A stretch of DNA of 64,000 nt from Pseudomonadota bacterium (GTDB lineage: Bacteria; Pseudomonadota; Alphaproteobacteria; Rhodobacterales; Rhodobacteraceae). The notes below the pieces were generated by a model, which saw only the letters and a list, made by a program, of their open reading frames with translations, was not told the DNA's origin and did no database searches. A program made the translations under genes and the position numbers. Position 1 is the stretch's first letter. Each line of letters starts with the position of its first letter. Below are positions 54,986-64,000 of the stretch, one piece after another. The DNA lies in assembly GCA_038533575.1 (NCBI GenBank), contig JBCAYL010000002.1:1-64000 (forward strand), read 5' to 3'.

Positions 54986-57900
54986 TCAACCCGATGCGGC
55001 ACGCGCGAGCGCTGCGTGCACATGGTGTGTGGACAATGGCATGAGTGTGCGCGTTTCCGTCCAGAGGATCGCCGTCTCGACACGCTTGTCAGGAAAGATC
55101 TTCTCCAAGGCGGACGCGTAGGCACCAAGCTGCCTCAAGATGCCTTCCGGCACGTCGGCGGCATGCTCGGGGACGACGCGGTTCGATTTGAAATCCACGG
55201 TGAGCACGTGATCCTGCTTGATCACCAACCTGTCGATGCTTCCGCGCAGGGTCTGGCCCGGGAAGGTCGGTAGCTGCGCCGTCACGTCGACCTCCGCGAG
55301 GCTATCCTCGGCGAAGAGATGGGCCAGCACGGGATCATCGAGTATCGCCACCGCTGCCTCGAGCATCTCCGACGCGCCCCTTCGCTCGGCTGCCTCTTTC
55401 CAGTCTGCACGTGGAAGCGGGGGAAGGGTTTCGAGCAAGTCGTGAAGGGCCGTGCCTCTCGCCAACGCGTCCGCATCCTCATCCGTGCCCGCGAGTGTCT
55501 TCGCGCCGCCGAGATCGGACGGGCGAAGGAGCTTTTTCGGCGGAACGGGTGCAGGCGCAGGCAGATTGAGCTGCGTTGCGTCAGCGTCCCTTTCGTCCTG
55601 CCTTCGGGGCATATCCTTGGGCCAAGGCATCGGTTCATATCTGACGCCGCCTTCGATCTTCGAAAGCGGCAGCCCTTCCAGGGCGCCTGAGATTTGCGCG
55701 TGCCAGCTTGTTTCCGAGTTCTCGGACTTTCCCGCGGCACCGACGATCAGCCAGTTCTCCGCACGGGTCATTGCGACGTAGAGCAGCCGCTGTCGCTCTT
55801 CCTGCGCCAGCCTTTTGCCATCCTCCCGGGCCTCCGCAAGCACGGTCGGCATGTCTTCGGTCTTTGGAGCCCAAACAGGCCCAAACTCTGCCTTAAGCAA
55901 TGCGGATTGACGCGCTGCACGGCGCTCACTCGTATCCGGGAGAATGACAATCGGTGCCTCGAGGCCCTTTGCACCGTGGACCGTCATGACCCGAACAACA
56001 TTCGCGCTGCCATCAATGGCCCGTTTGACCCTCAGGTCATCGGCCGCGAGCCAGGTGAGGAAGCCGCTGAGGCTCGGTGGTTCCGTCTGTTCATAGGCGA
56101 TGGCTTGGGCGAGGAGTGCGTCGATGGCGTCTTCGGCCTCCGGGCCAAGTCGAGCGACGATGGCGCGCCGACCGCCTTCGCGCGTCAGGATACGGTCGAT
56201 GAGCTCGAACGGGCGGAGAAAATCTGCTGCGGAGAGCAGACGCTGGAGCCTGCTGACCGTTTCGGGGAAATCCGGCTCTCGATCCCTGAGCGCTGGCCAG
56301 AGATAGGTCTGCACGCGGTGGTGCGCGAGCTCGAACAGCGCTCGCTCGTCCCATCCGAAGAGCGGCGATTTCAGCACCACGGCGAGAGAGAGATCGTCCT
56401 CCGGGGTGGCAAGGAAATTCAGAAGCGCCGTGATGTCCTTCACGGCGAGCTCCTGTGCGACGTTGAGTTGGTCGGCCCCGGCGAGGGGGATGCCTGCATT
56501 CTTGCAAGCGCGGATGATCTCGGAGAACACGGCAGAGCGGCGCTGGACGAGGATCAGGATATCCTTCGGTTCGGCGGGCCTGTCTTGTCGGCCGTCTCGA
56601 TCCACGACCGGGAGTGTCGCCGAGGCGAGGATACCCTTGATCCGCGCCGCTGTATCCTCCGCGAGCCTCCGCGTCGGATCTTCCGCGCTCACGGTATCGA
56701 CGGCCTCGTACCACGCCGGCGGATCTCCCGTTTCGCCTTCGATGGGCGTGAGGAGGTCCACCCGACCAGGGAGCCGATCTTTGAAAGCGATGTGTCGGCT
56801 CTCCTGGCCGAGACCACGCTCCGCGCCGTCCTTGAAGACACGGTCAACGACATCGAGGATCGCAGGGGCGGACCGGAAGGAATGCTCGAGCGCCAGGGTT
56901 TGCAGGGGCGTATCTGAACCCTCGAGCATGGCTCCAAAATGCGCCTGCGAACGGTCGAAAGCCCGCGGATCGGCACCTTGAAACGAATAGATCGACTGTT
57001 TTTTGTCCCCGACGACGAAAACCGTCCGTTGCACGTCTTCCCGTGCGCCCTGCCCCGCGAGAATTTCCGTCGCGAGCGCCTTGATGATCTCCCATTGCTC
57101 TGGCGACGTGTCCTGCGCTTCGTCCACGAGGATGTGGTCAATCCCGCCATCAAGCCGGTAGAGCACCCAGGCGGCGACCTCGCTTCGCGCCAGCAAAGCC
57201 CGAGTCCGGGTGATCAAATCGTCGAAATCGAGCCATCCTCCTTCTGCCTTCTTCGCTTCGTAGGCGGGGAGAAAGTCTGCCGCGAAAGCATGGAGTGCCC
57301 ATGTGCGCGCCGCTGCCAAGAGCCCGGTACGACGCGGGCGTGCCTTGGCCAGCCGCTCCATGAGATCATGGAATCTTTCCGTTAACTCAGGGCAAAGGAT
57401 GTCCTTTCCGGCCTTGGTCGGCACACGGGCGGACTTCGGCGTGAAAGGGTTCTTCGTCTCCGCCCCGTAGACGAGTAACTCCTCCAGTTTGCCGAAAGTG
57501 GCGTGCGTCTGTTGAGACAGATCGAGCGCCGCAAGCTGAGACGCCAATTTCTTGTCATTGGCGCCTGACGTGGCGAGGAGACGAGATACTGAGGACAGCA
57601 GGTCTCCATCTCCGGGCGCAAGCACGCCCTCTGCGTGAGCTGCCCAATCATAGCCGGGAGGAAGATCAAATTCTGCCCAGAGCATTTCCATCGTTTTCGG
57701 CTGCGACAGAGCCGATTTATGGCGGAGCAACTCATCAAGCCACGCGCCCAGATCGTCGCTCGATTGCTCTGCAGCCATGGCCGAAAAGCCTGCCGAGCCC
57801 GCCTCTGCAAGTACCTCGATCACCTCACGCTGCATGAGATGCGCGACCCGCTGATCCATTTCTCGGAAATCCGGAGACACGCCTGCCTCGAGCGGGAAGC

Positions 57901-58294
57901 GGCGCAGGATTGCCGCGCAGAAGGCATGGATCGTCTGGATCTTGAGACCGCCAGGCGTCTCGATCGCCCGCGCAAAGAGCGTCCGCGCTCGTGAAATCTC
58001 CTCCGCAGAGAGCGCCTCATCGGCACCCACCGCAGCCAGCGCCTCGCGGAGGTCTGGCTCCGGCTGCATCGCCCACGCGCCCAAGGTGGCGAAGAGGCGA
58101 TTCTGCATCTCGCTCGCAGCCGCCTTCGTGTAGGTCAGGCAAAGGATGCGCTGCGGTTCGACGCCTTCGAGCAGAAGGCGCGCCACGCGCTCCGTCAGAA
58201 CCCGCGTTTTCCCGGAGCCAGCGTTGGCCGTGAGCCATGTGGAGCGACCGGGCTCCGCCGCGCGGAGCTGTCGTTTGGTGGCTTCGTTCGTCAA
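54986..58294 (-). CDS. addA: Double-strand break repair helicase-nuclease AddA
   Basis: Larger subunit of AddAB, the RecBCD counterpart that processes DNA ends. It has 1102 residues from the TTG at 58294, which overlaps the addB stop as TTGA; the frame extends to 58330 without further similarity. Superfamily 1 helicase motifs: [12 protein letters not shown] (I), [29 protein letters not shown] (II), [16 protein letters not shown] (III). The C-terminal nuclease has [20 protein letters not shown] with the catalytic Asp and Lys. All active parts are intact. Confidence 0.94.
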   Translation of the reverse strand: MTNEATKRQLRAAEPGRSTWLTANAGSGKTRVLTERVARLLLEGVEPQRILCLTYTKAAASEMQNRLFATLGAWAMQPEPDLREALAAVGADEALSAEEISRARTLFARAIETPGGLKIQTIHAFCAAILRRFPLEAGVSPDFREMDQRVAHLMQREVIEVLAEAGSAGFSAMAAEQSSDDLGAWLDELLRHKSALSQPKTMEMLWAEFDLPPGYDWAAHAEGVLAPGDGDLLSSVSRLLATSGANDKKLASQLAALDLSQQTHATFGKLEELLVYGAETKNPFTPKSARVPTKAGKDILCPELTERFHDLMERLAKARPRRTGLLAAARTWALHAFAADFLPAYEAKKAEGGWLDFDDLITRTRALLARSEVAAWVLYRLDGGIDHILVDEAQDTSPEQWEIIKALATEILAGQGAREDVQRTVFVVGDKKQSIYSFQGADPRAFDRSQAHFGAMLEGSDTPLQTLALEHSFRSAPAILDVVDRVFKDGAERGLGQESRHIAFKDRLPGRVDLLTPIEGETGDPPAWYEAVDTVSAEDPTRRLAEDTAARIKGILASATLPVVDRDGRQDRPAEPKDILILVQRRSAVFSEIIRACKNAGIPLAGADQLNVAQELAVKDITALLNFLATPEDDLSLAVVLKSPLFGWDERALFELAHHRVQTYLWPALRDREPDFPETVSRLQRLLSAADFLRPFELIDRILTREGGRRAIVARLGPEAEDAIDALLAQAIAYEQTEPPSLSGFLTWLAADDLRVKRAIDGSANVVRVMTVHGAKGLEAPIVILPDTSERRAARQSALLKAEFGPVWAPKTEDMPTVLAEAREDGKRLAQEERQRLLYVAMTRAENWLIVGAAGKSENSETSWHAQISGALEGLPLSKIEGGVRYEPMPWPKDMPRRQDERDADATQLNLPAPAPVPPKKLLRPSDLGGAKTLAGTDEDADALARGTALHDLLETLPPLPRADWKEAAERRGASEMLEAAVAILDDPVLAHLFAEDSLAEVDVTAQLPTFPGQTLRGSIDRLVIKQDHVLTVDFKSNRVVPEHAADVPEGILRQLGAYASALEKIFPDKRVETAILWTETRTLMPLSTHHVHAALARAASG

Positions 58295-61155
58295 AGCCGG
58301 ACTTTCTCTACGGGATCGGCAGCGGACCACTCTCCGAAGCGGCTCAGAAGATCGTAGGGGCTCAGGTCAGTTTCGCGCTCCATGGCCCGACGCGCGGTGA
58401 AGCCATGGTCGGGCGCAAGCATGCGCGAAATGAGGTCGATGAATTTCTCATGCGTGTCCTCGTCGCCGAGCGGTGCGTCCCTCTCCTCCGGGCTTCCGCC
58501 GAGCCCGATATAGGCGGCCCGTTCGACGCGCGCGGCGCCCACTGCTTCGAATGCGCCGCGCTCTACCATCATTGCTTCGAGAAGAAGCTGCTTGTCAAAG
58601 ATCCTCTGCTGCTTGTCGCTCGGAGGTTTGCCGGTCTTGTAGTCATATATGCGCGCGCTCCCGTCCTCCGCGATGTCGATGCGATCAGCCTCGCCGGTGA
58701 GAAGGAAGTCCACCGCGGCGAGCTTCAGCGCGCCTTTCGTCTCCAGCTCAAATCGGGACACCCCTTGCTGCCGCTTCCCTTCCGTCGCCACAAACCAAGG
58801 TGCCACCCGCGCCAGACGCGCTTGCCACATGGCGCGCGCCGCAGGCCAGTGAACGCTGGCCGCGAGGACCTCCGCCGCTTTTGCAGTGAGTGCGTCTATG
58901 GCTTCGTCCCTGTTTTCTGGGAGCCCGTCAGCGATGACGCGTTCCATGACCTTGTGAAGTACCGTGCCTCGCAAAAGTGCGTCCGGTTCCGCTTGAATAG
59001 GGTCTAATTCTCTGAGGCGAAGGATATGCCGGGCGTAGATCGCGTACGGATCCCGGATCAGGGTTTTGATCTCGGTGACTGACAGCTTGTGCGGCCTCAC
59101 CGGCACTGGAGGGATCGGTGCCGGGCGCGGGGCTGGCGGAACGCGCGGCGCGATATCAAGCCTGCGTGCCAGCCTTGTCCAATGCGCGCCCCGAGCTTGC
59201 ATCTCCTCAAGCGCGCGCGGTCCATTCTGCGCCGGCAGGCCCTTCAGCAATGTCATCAACCGGTTGAGCCAACGGGATGGGACCGTCTCAGCATCGTCGG
59301 ATTTCGTCGCGCGTGTCAGCCATACTTCCGGGGCGCATGCCGCTTGTTGAAAATCATGGGCCGAGAGCCCCACTTGCCGTTCAGGAGACCGAAGACCCAA
59401 CGTGCGGCGCAGGTCTCGATTGAGCCAGGGATCCGACGCCGCGGGCCCCGGCCAACTGCCTTCGTTGAGGCTGCCGAGGATCACAAGATCAGCTCCCTGG
59501 GCACGCGCATCAAGCGTTCCCCAGATCATGATGCCGGGATGGGAGACGTTCTGAATGTTCATCGGCTCCGCAGCCATGGCTTGGGTCAGCAGCGTCAAAG
59601 GATCGACTTCTTCGAGCAAGTCGGCATCCATCGCGAGGGCTTCCAGCTTGGTGAGGAGGGCGTCTGCGGCGCGCCCAGCTGCCTCCTCCCACAGCGCCCC
59701 TTGACCAGCTCCATGAGGGCCGGCGGCGAGCGCTTCTGCTGCGTGGCGCAACCACCCGAGAAAGTCCGGGAGCGTTGTCATCTGCGGAATTTTCAAGACG
59801 GCGGTCAGCCAGGCAGCCCAATCTGCGCGACGTTCATCCTCGGCAGCGCAAGCCGCTATGTGCGAGGCATCCGGAAAAGGCGGACCGCGACGCCGCAAGT
59901 GCAGCTCGAGGGCGCGGGTCATCAGCAAATGAGGTCCGCGCGCGTCATTGCCCGTGGCGACCAAGGGGTGCTTGAGAAGCGCGATGAGGCTCTGGGCGGA
60001 TAACTTCTGTCGCGCAAGGCTGGCCAGTTGTCTGAGTAACCGGCCGGGGGCGGTGAGCGAGAGCGGTGTTCCAGCAGAGTCATCGGCGACGATGCCCCAC
60101 CGGTCGAGCGCGGCCGCCACGCGCCGTGTGAGGCTTCTGTCCGGGGAGATCAGCGCCGCTGCGGTGCCGTCGTCGGCGGCCTGGCGCAATCGAAGCGCAA
60201 TGGCGTTGGCTTCTTCCCGCTGGTCCCGCGCCTCGACAAGCGTCAGTCCCTCAGTCGCCGAACTCAGAGAGCCGAGCGTGGGCCCTTCATCCAGCCATTG
60301 GTGCGTCACTGGCGCGGGACGGAGTGCGAGAGACAAGACCTTTGACCGCGCTTTGTCAGGTTCAGCGCCGAGGATTGTGACATCATCCTTTGTGATGCCC
60401 ATGGCTTTCAGCAAAGCGACATAGCGGTATTGCGGATGATCCTCATCCTGTCGGCGATCAAGACCCTCCCACGTACGTTGAGGTGTCATCGGGTCGAAAC
60501 CGGGAAGCATGACTGCCCCCTGAGGGAGTGCGGCGATGGCCTTGAGCAGAAGTGCGGTGGGGCCTCGCGATCCGGTGGACCCCACGGCCACGATGGGCCC
60601 GATTGGCGCGCTTCGCTGCCAGGCCGCAACCAAAGCGTTGACCTGGGCGCGGAGGCCGACGCGGGCCTCACGGGCTTCAAAATCCGCAGCAATCTTAGCC
60701 ACGGCGAGGGCGCGCTTCCAATGCTCACTATGCGCGCCGAGATCGAGCGCCTCGAGCTCCGGGAAGCTTACCCCTTCCTCCTCCATCTCGGTCAGTAGTG
60801 CGGCCAGGGTGCCGGCGAGATCGTAGGCCGTGGCCGGTGCGCCCATCCCCTCGATGGGCAAGAGGAGCCGCGCGAGATCCAACCTACGACGCTCAGCCAT
60901 CTGTCCCTGTTGCATCGGCAGCAGCACACCGGGCGCCAGAGTCTGGATATCCGTAATCAGCGACATCCGCGGAAGAAGCTGTGGGGGATCGGCCTCGAAA
61001 ACATCTCGGAGGCGCGTGAGCATTCGGCCCGAATTCGCCACCAACGTGATCCTTGGCCAGTCCTCGGGCGCGGCCACACGTTCCCTCAGCGCAGCCACGA
61101 CTGCCGCCGGATAATCCGCTCCCGGCGGTACGCCGTAGACCTTCGCCTCAAACAC
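58291..61155 (-). CDS. addB: Double-strand break repair protein AddB
   Basis: 954 residues from the GTG at 61155, which overlaps the murU stop by 8 bases. The N-terminal helicase-like part lacks a Walker A Lys (ITLVANSGRMLTRL), as in alphaproteobacterial AddB. The C-terminal nuclease core is LLTGEADRIDIAEDGSARIYDYKTGK with the catalytic Asp-Tyr-Lys. Together with AddA it forms the helicase-nuclease. No four-Cys iron-sulfur pattern is seen around the nuclease, unlike Bacillus AddB. It is translated with addA by overlapping stop and start. Confidence 0.93.
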   Translation of the reverse strand: MFEAKVYGVPPGADYPAAVVAALRERVAAPEDWPRITLVANSGRMLTRLRDVFEADPPQLLPRMSLITDIQTLAPGVLLPMQQGQMAERRRLDLARLLLPIEGMGAPATAYDLAGTLAALLTEMEEEGVSFPELEALDLGAHSEHWKRALAVAKIAADFEAREARVGLRAQVNALVAAWQRSAPIGPIVAVGSTGSRGPTALLLKAIAALPQGAVMLPGFDPMTPQRTWEGLDRRQDEDHPQYRYVALLKAMGITKDDVTILGAEPDKARSKVLSLALRPAPVTHQWLDEGPTLGSLSSATEGLTLVEARDQREEANAIALRLRQAADDGTAAALISPDRSLTRRVAAALDRWGIVADDSAGTPLSLTAPGRLLRQLASLARQKLSAQSLIALLKHPLVATGNDARGPHLLMTRALELHLRRRGPPFPDASHIAACAAEDERRADWAAWLTAVLKIPQMTTLPDFLGWLRHAAEALAAGPHGAGQGALWEEAAGRAADALLTKLEALAMDADLLEEVDPLTLLTQAMAAEPMNIQNVSHPGIMIWGTLDARAQGADLVILGSLNEGSWPGPAASDPWLNRDLRRTLGLRSPERQVGLSAHDFQQAACAPEVWLTRATKSDDAETVPSRWLNRLMTLLKGLPAQNGPRALEEMQARGAHWTRLARRLDIAPRVPPAPRPAPIPPVPVRPHKLSVTEIKTLIRDPYAIYARHILRLRELDPIQAEPDALLRGTVLHKVMERVIADGLPENRDEAIDALTAKAAEVLAASVHWPAARAMWQARLARVAPWFVATEGKRQQGVSRFELETKGALKLAAVDFLLTGEADRIDIAEDGSARIYDYKTGKPPSDKQQRIFDKQLLLEAMMVERGAFEAVGAARVERAAYIGLGGSPEERDAPLGDEDTHEKFIDLISRMLAPDHGFTARRAMERETDLSPYDLLSRFGEWSAADPVEKVRL

Positions 61156-61825
61156 GAAGCATTTCCTCGGCGAGCGGGATGGATGCGGGGCGGCCCACAT
61201 CACACCACCTACCGGGATAGTTGACGCCCCGCAGCGTGCCTCGCCCGATCATCTCGTCCCAGAGGTGATTGAAGGAAAAGACATCACGCGGCTCCGCGGC
61301 CACGACATCTCCGTTGATGATCTGTGCACCGGTGAAGACGACGCCCGGCCCCCGCTTGATGTGGCCATCGGGGCTGAGGCTGAAGTCACCATGGTCCGTG
61401 CGGCCATACGCTTGCTCAACCGGGACACACAGAAGCAGGGCCTCAAGCCCGTCGCGCCAATGATCGCGGAGAATTTCATATGGGTTGGGTCCATCCCACG
61501 CGGCATCCGAGTTCATGGTGAAGATAGGCCCTGACCCCAGATGCTTGAGTGCATTCTTGAGGCCTCCTCCTGTCTCGAGAAGCGTGTCCTCCTCAATGAC
61601 CGAGACGTTATCATGCGCCAGCGCGGCCGTGATCTGGCTGGCGAGGTAGTGCGCGTTGACCACTATGGGGGCCAGCCCCGCTTCCTTCGCGGGCTCAAGC
61701 GCGTGGGAGAGGAGCGTGCGACCGGCAACCTCGATCAGGGGCTTTGGTCGTGCGTCGGTGAGCGGAGCCATCCGCGTCCCACGCCCTGCCGCAAAGATCA
61801 TGCAAGCTCTGGGATCGTTCCGCAT
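61148..61825 (-). CDS. murU: MurNAc-1-phosphate uridylyltransferase-like enzyme
   Basis: 225 residues from ATG 61825. The sugar nucleotidyltransferase motif is ACMIFAAGRGTRMAPLTDARPKPLIEV, followed by EEDTLLETGGGLKNAL and FTMNSDAAWDGPNP. It is adjacent to amgK, the kinase that makes MurNAc-1-phosphate, so MurU of the muramate recycling pathway is most likely, giving UDP-MurNAc and bypassing MurA. A mannose-1-phosphate or other nucleotidyltransferase is possible. An ATG at 61801 overlaps the amgK stop exactly as ATGA and is an alternative start. The addB gene follows. Confidence 0.87.
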   Translation of the reverse strand: MRNDPRACMIFAAGRGTRMAPLTDARPKPLIEVAGRTLLSHALEPAKEAGLAPIVVNAHYLASQITAALAHDNVSVIEEDTLLETGGGLKNALKHLGSGPIFTMNSDAAWDGPNPYEILRDHWRDGLEALLLCVPVEQAYGRTDHGDFSLSPDGHIKRGPGVVFTGAQIINGDVVAAEPRDVFSFNHLWDEMIGRGTLRGVNYPGRWCDVGRPASIPLAEEMLRV

Positions 61826-62805
61826 CGGGCCTTCAGATCTGAGAGGTGTGCTTGGGAGGGCGGTGGCAGGATCGCGAGCGCAACCCTGCGGAGCTCCTCG
61901 AGGCTTGGATGAGCGAGGTCGGTCAGCAGGTTTTTCCAAACCCGCGGCAGGAGGTCGATGTAGTGAGGCTTGCCGAAGTGAAGCGAAAGACGCGCAAACA
62001 CGCCCATGATCCGTAGGTTCCTCTGAGCACTCTGGACAGCAAACTGGCTTCGGAGAGCTTCGTCTTCCACTCCGATCAGCGAAGCGAAGCGGGGGAAGGC
62101 TGCCTCGGCGACAGGCTCCGAAACGTCTCGCCGGGCGTCTCGAACAAGAGAGGCGAGATCATAGCTCGGCTGGCCCGCACGTGCGTCCTGGAAATCGAGG
62201 AGCCCTACGCGCGCCAAGCCTTGCCGTTCGGGCAGCCAGAGCAGGTTCTCGGCGTGATAGTCTCGCAAGACTAGTGTCGTCCTCGAGCTCTCGGTCTCCT
62301 GAAGGGCTTTCATGCAGGCCGCTTCGAGCTCCTGCCGCGCGGTGGGGGCATTGACGTACCATTCGGCCGCCAGACCGGCGAGCGGCGCCATGCTGGCCGC
62401 GTCATAGGGGGCAACGCCATCAGGGACTTGAGCAGCGACGAGTGACGCGAGCACCTCGATGGCAGCGTCATAAACGCGGGCTTCTTTGCCCGGGTCGCGC
62501 GCAACGACACGGGCAAAAAGCGCATCTCCGAGATCTTCCAACAGCAGGAACCCCGCCGTCTCATCCGCTGCGAAAATGCGTGGTGCTGACAGACCGAGGC
62601 TCGAAAGGTGCCGGGCAATCTTGATAAAGGGACGGACGTCCTCGCCCTTGTCTGGCGGACTGTCCATGAGAACGGCTGGATGGCCCTTGAAGGACTTCAG
62701 CCGGAAATAGCGCCTGTTTGACGCGTCACCGGCGAGGGTCACTAGCTCTGCGCCCTTCCATTCCGTCTCGGCCAGAAAGGCTGCGGCGCGCGCGTCTCTG
62801 TTCAT
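61798..62805 (-). CDS. amgK: N-acetylmuramate/N-acetylglucosamine 1-kinase
   Basis: 335 residues from ATG 62805, which overlaps the tsaE stop as ATGA. The APH-type fold shows the catalytic loop LVLRDYHAENLLWLP and the metal-binding LLDFQDARAGQPSYDLASL. The N-terminus LAGDASNRRYFRLK is the nucleotide loop typical of AmgK. It phosphorylates MurNAc at C1, feeding murU directly downstream. Such a route makes cells less sensitive to fosfomycin where MurA is blocked, but this is known from Pseudomonas, not shown here. Confidence 0.88.
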   Translation of the reverse strand: MNRDARAAAFLAETEWKGAELVTLAGDASNRRYFRLKSFKGHPAVLMDSPPDKGEDVRPFIKIARHLSSLGLSAPRIFAADETAGFLLLEDLGDALFARVVARDPGKEARVYDAAIEVLASLVAAQVPDGVAPYDAASMAPLAGLAAEWYVNAPTARQELEAACMKALQETESSRTTLVLRDYHAENLLWLPERQGLARVGLLDFQDARAGQPSYDLASLVRDARRDVSEPVAEAAFPRFASLIGVEDEALRSQFAVQSAQRNLRIMGVFARLSLHFGKPHYIDLLPRVWKNLLTDLAHPSLEELRRVALAILPPPSQAHLSDLKARCGTIPELA

Positions 62806-63269
62806 GCGAGATCGTCCCATCGCTCGTCCCCGACAATCGTCAGGAGACGGGCCGAATGCCCTTCAATGCTCAGCCTGAAGAGCTGGGCGTGAGCTGGTGC
62901 CAGGCTCCCGAGCCTGTCCGGCCATTCGATGAGGGTGACGGCTGTTGAAAATGCCTCCTCAAGGCCAAGCTCCGCGAGCTGGTCCGCGCTGGAAAGCCGG
63001 TAGAGGTCGCAATGCCAAATGTCGAAGTGCGGCGTTTGGTAGGTTTGGACGAGTGTGAACGTGGGTGACGGGACGTCCTCGGGTACGGTCAGCAAGGATT
63101 GAATAAGTGCCCGTGCGAACGCGGTTTTCCCGGCCCCGAGATCTCCTTCGAGGAGAAGACAGTCTCCCGCCGTCAAACGCGACCCGACCGTTTCTGCCAG
63201 TGTCTCCGTCGCGGCAAGACTGGGAAGTGAGATTTGGATGGCGTTCTTGTTTGCTTCGGCTACGGGCAT
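62802..63269 (-). CDS. tsaE: tRNA threonylcarbamoyladenosine biosynthesis ATPase TsaE
   Basis: 155 residues. The P-loop EGDLGAGKTAFARAL is followed by SPTFTLVQTYQ, IWHCDLYRL and IEWPDRL, all TsaE landmarks. TsaE is the ATPase that stimulates the TsaD-TsaB complex in making t6A37 on tRNA. TsaB and TsaD are encoded elsewhere. It lies 47 bases downstream of the PAS-domain gene and is coupled to amgK by overlap. Length is typical. Confidence 0.95.
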   Translation of the reverse strand: MPVAEANKNAIQISLPSLAATETLAETVGSRLTAGDCLLLEGDLGAGKTAFARALIQSLLTVPEDVPSPTFTLVQTYQTPHFDIWHCDLYRLSSADQLAELGLEEAFSTAVTLIEWPDRLGSLAPAHAQLFRLSIEGHSARLLTIVGDERWDDLA

Positions 63270-63316
63270 GGCCGCAGACTATCCACGCGAGAGGCCCACG
63301 CAACCGCTTCCTCAGG

Positions 63317-64000
63317 TCAGCACGCTGTGACCACTTCCCGCTTGCTGGAGACCGGCCGAGACTTTCCAAGGGTTGAGAAGCCCACGAGGGTGGACCCGCC
63401 GCTGATCCGTTGGGTCCTGCAGGCGATCCGCCGCCCGTCATCGGTCGTGATCTGGCCGCTCCACGTCGTGGCGCCGTTGCGCCGTTCGATGGCGTCGACG
63501 AGGGCGTCCCATGTCGGGCGGTCGCCTCCGCAGGCTCTCCAGCGGTCAGCGGCATCGCGCAGCCGCGACACAACGAGCCCCTCGTCGGCATCGTCCTGCC
63601 ACATCGCGCGGTAGGCTCGGTTGCTCAGCGTGACCATGCCGACACCGTTCACGACGAGGATCGCTTCCTCGATGGCATCGAGCGCTTCGTGGCCAAGCTC
63701 GATCTCTGAGCGGAAGCGGTGGGAGAGTGAGACTTCCGCGCTGATGTCTTCGAAAAGGAACGCGATGGCACCATCCGGATGCGGCCTTCCAGTGACGCGG
63801 AAGGTAATGCCACCCGGGAGGTTCCATGTTTCGCAATAGGAGCCTTCCTGCGCTTGGGCCTCAAGCTCCACGATCTGGCTGCGCCACGCTTTGTAGTCTT
63901 TCGGCTCCGCGAGAAGGCTATCCGCGCGAAGTCGGTCGAGAAACGCTTGCAGGGTCGGTCGCTGCGCGAGGAATTCCACGGGCAAGCGCATCATGTCGAG
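63317..64000 (-). CDS. PAS-domain protein (5' part outside window)
   Basis: C-terminal 227 residues of a longer frame that runs off base 64000. A PAS-like region begins around DAIEEAILVVNGVGMVTLSNRAYRAMWQD and another lies upstream (WNLPGGITFRVTGRPHPDGAIAFLFEDIS). No histidine-kinase H-box or ATPase motif follows before the stop, so it looks like a PAS-containing sensor or scaffold rather than a full kinase, although the kinase part could not be N-terminal. Same position upstream of tsaE in related genomes. Internal ATG at 63994 should not be taken as the start. Confidence 0.75.
   Translation of the reverse strand, partial: LDMMRLPVEFLAQRPTLQAFLDRLRADSLLAEPKDYKAWRSQIVELEAQAQEGSYCETWNLPGGITFRVTGRPHPDGAIAFLFEDISAEVSLSHRFRSEIELGHEALDAIEEAILVVNGVGMVTLSNRAYRAMWQDDADEGLVVSRLRDAADRWRACGGDRPTWDALVDAIERRNGATTWSGQITTDDGRRIACRTQRISGGSTLVGFSTLGKSRPVSSKREVVTAC

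Noticed and set aside
55694-56917. 407-codon plus-strand frame
   Set aside because: Antisense to addA, without any domain or ribosome-binding site.
1-64000. tRNA, rRNA, CRISPR, insertion sequence or prophage
   Set aside because: The gaps were read on both strands; no cloverleaf, repeat-spacer array, transposase or integrase was found.

Overview
The window is high-GC, densely packed chromosomal DNA that looks like a member of the Rhodobacteraceae (Alphaproteobacteria, roseobacter-like). The main reasons are gene order and protein style: a parB-parA-rsmG-mnmG-mnmE-rho block faces a maf-aroE-coaE-dnaQ-secB-fxsA-timA-smr block, as around the replication origin of Caulobacter and relatives. AddAB replaces RecBCD, hrcA-grpE lies beside rph-rdgB-hemW, and tsaE-amgK-murU-addB-addA-trxA follow one another. 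No insertion sequence, prophage, CRISPR array, rRNA or tRNA was found, so this is core rather than accessory DNA.

Region 1 (1-9.3 kb): the end of a Dpp/Opp-type ABC importer operon with a LacI-like palindrome at its promoter. Then come proline iminopeptidase, ubiG, a comF-grxC-nitrilase-marR operon, ferrochelatase and a tiny exported protein. Region 2 (9.4-19.3 kb): two L,D-transpeptidases flanking a CAP-domain lipoprotein, a bacterial voltage-gated sodium channel, a pair of ABC half-transporters, a LysE-type exporter, CCA-adding enzyme, a Nudix hydrolase and Hsp33, mostly one long minus-strand run. Region 3 (19.3-32.8 kb): a Nudix hydrolase, a SpoIIE-type phosphatase with a degenerate receiver, ilvA, argG, a sulfotransferase-like protein overlapping a class IV aminotransferase, an exported MsrA, a ribokinase-like kinase, malic enzyme and mutS.

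Region 4 (32.8-49.4 kb): the origin neighbourhood. hrcA-grpE, rph-rdgB-hemW and the minus-strand operon mnmE-mnmG-rsmG-parA-parB, which carries two perfect parS sites inside coding starts, lie to the left of rho. A 457-base AT-rich gap (43804-44260) follows, with a Caulobacter-style DnaA box and an IHF consensus site; I read it as the likely oriC. To its right maf, aroE, coaE and dnaQ run on the plus strand as one overlapping operon. Genes immediately next to the gap therefore point away from it, as expected for co-directional replication.

Region 5 (49.4-64 kb): an MFS transporter, hslV and hslU separated by a membrane-protein gene, an APH-fold kinase, thioredoxin, AddA/AddB, MurU and AmgK (muramate recycling), TsaE and the end of a PAS-domain protein. 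Many starts here are fixed by 1-8 base overlaps with the upstream stop. The most unusual items are the aminotransferase with a substituted PLP-contacting Glu, the membrane gene between hslV and hslU, the embedded parS sites and the operator-like palindromes.
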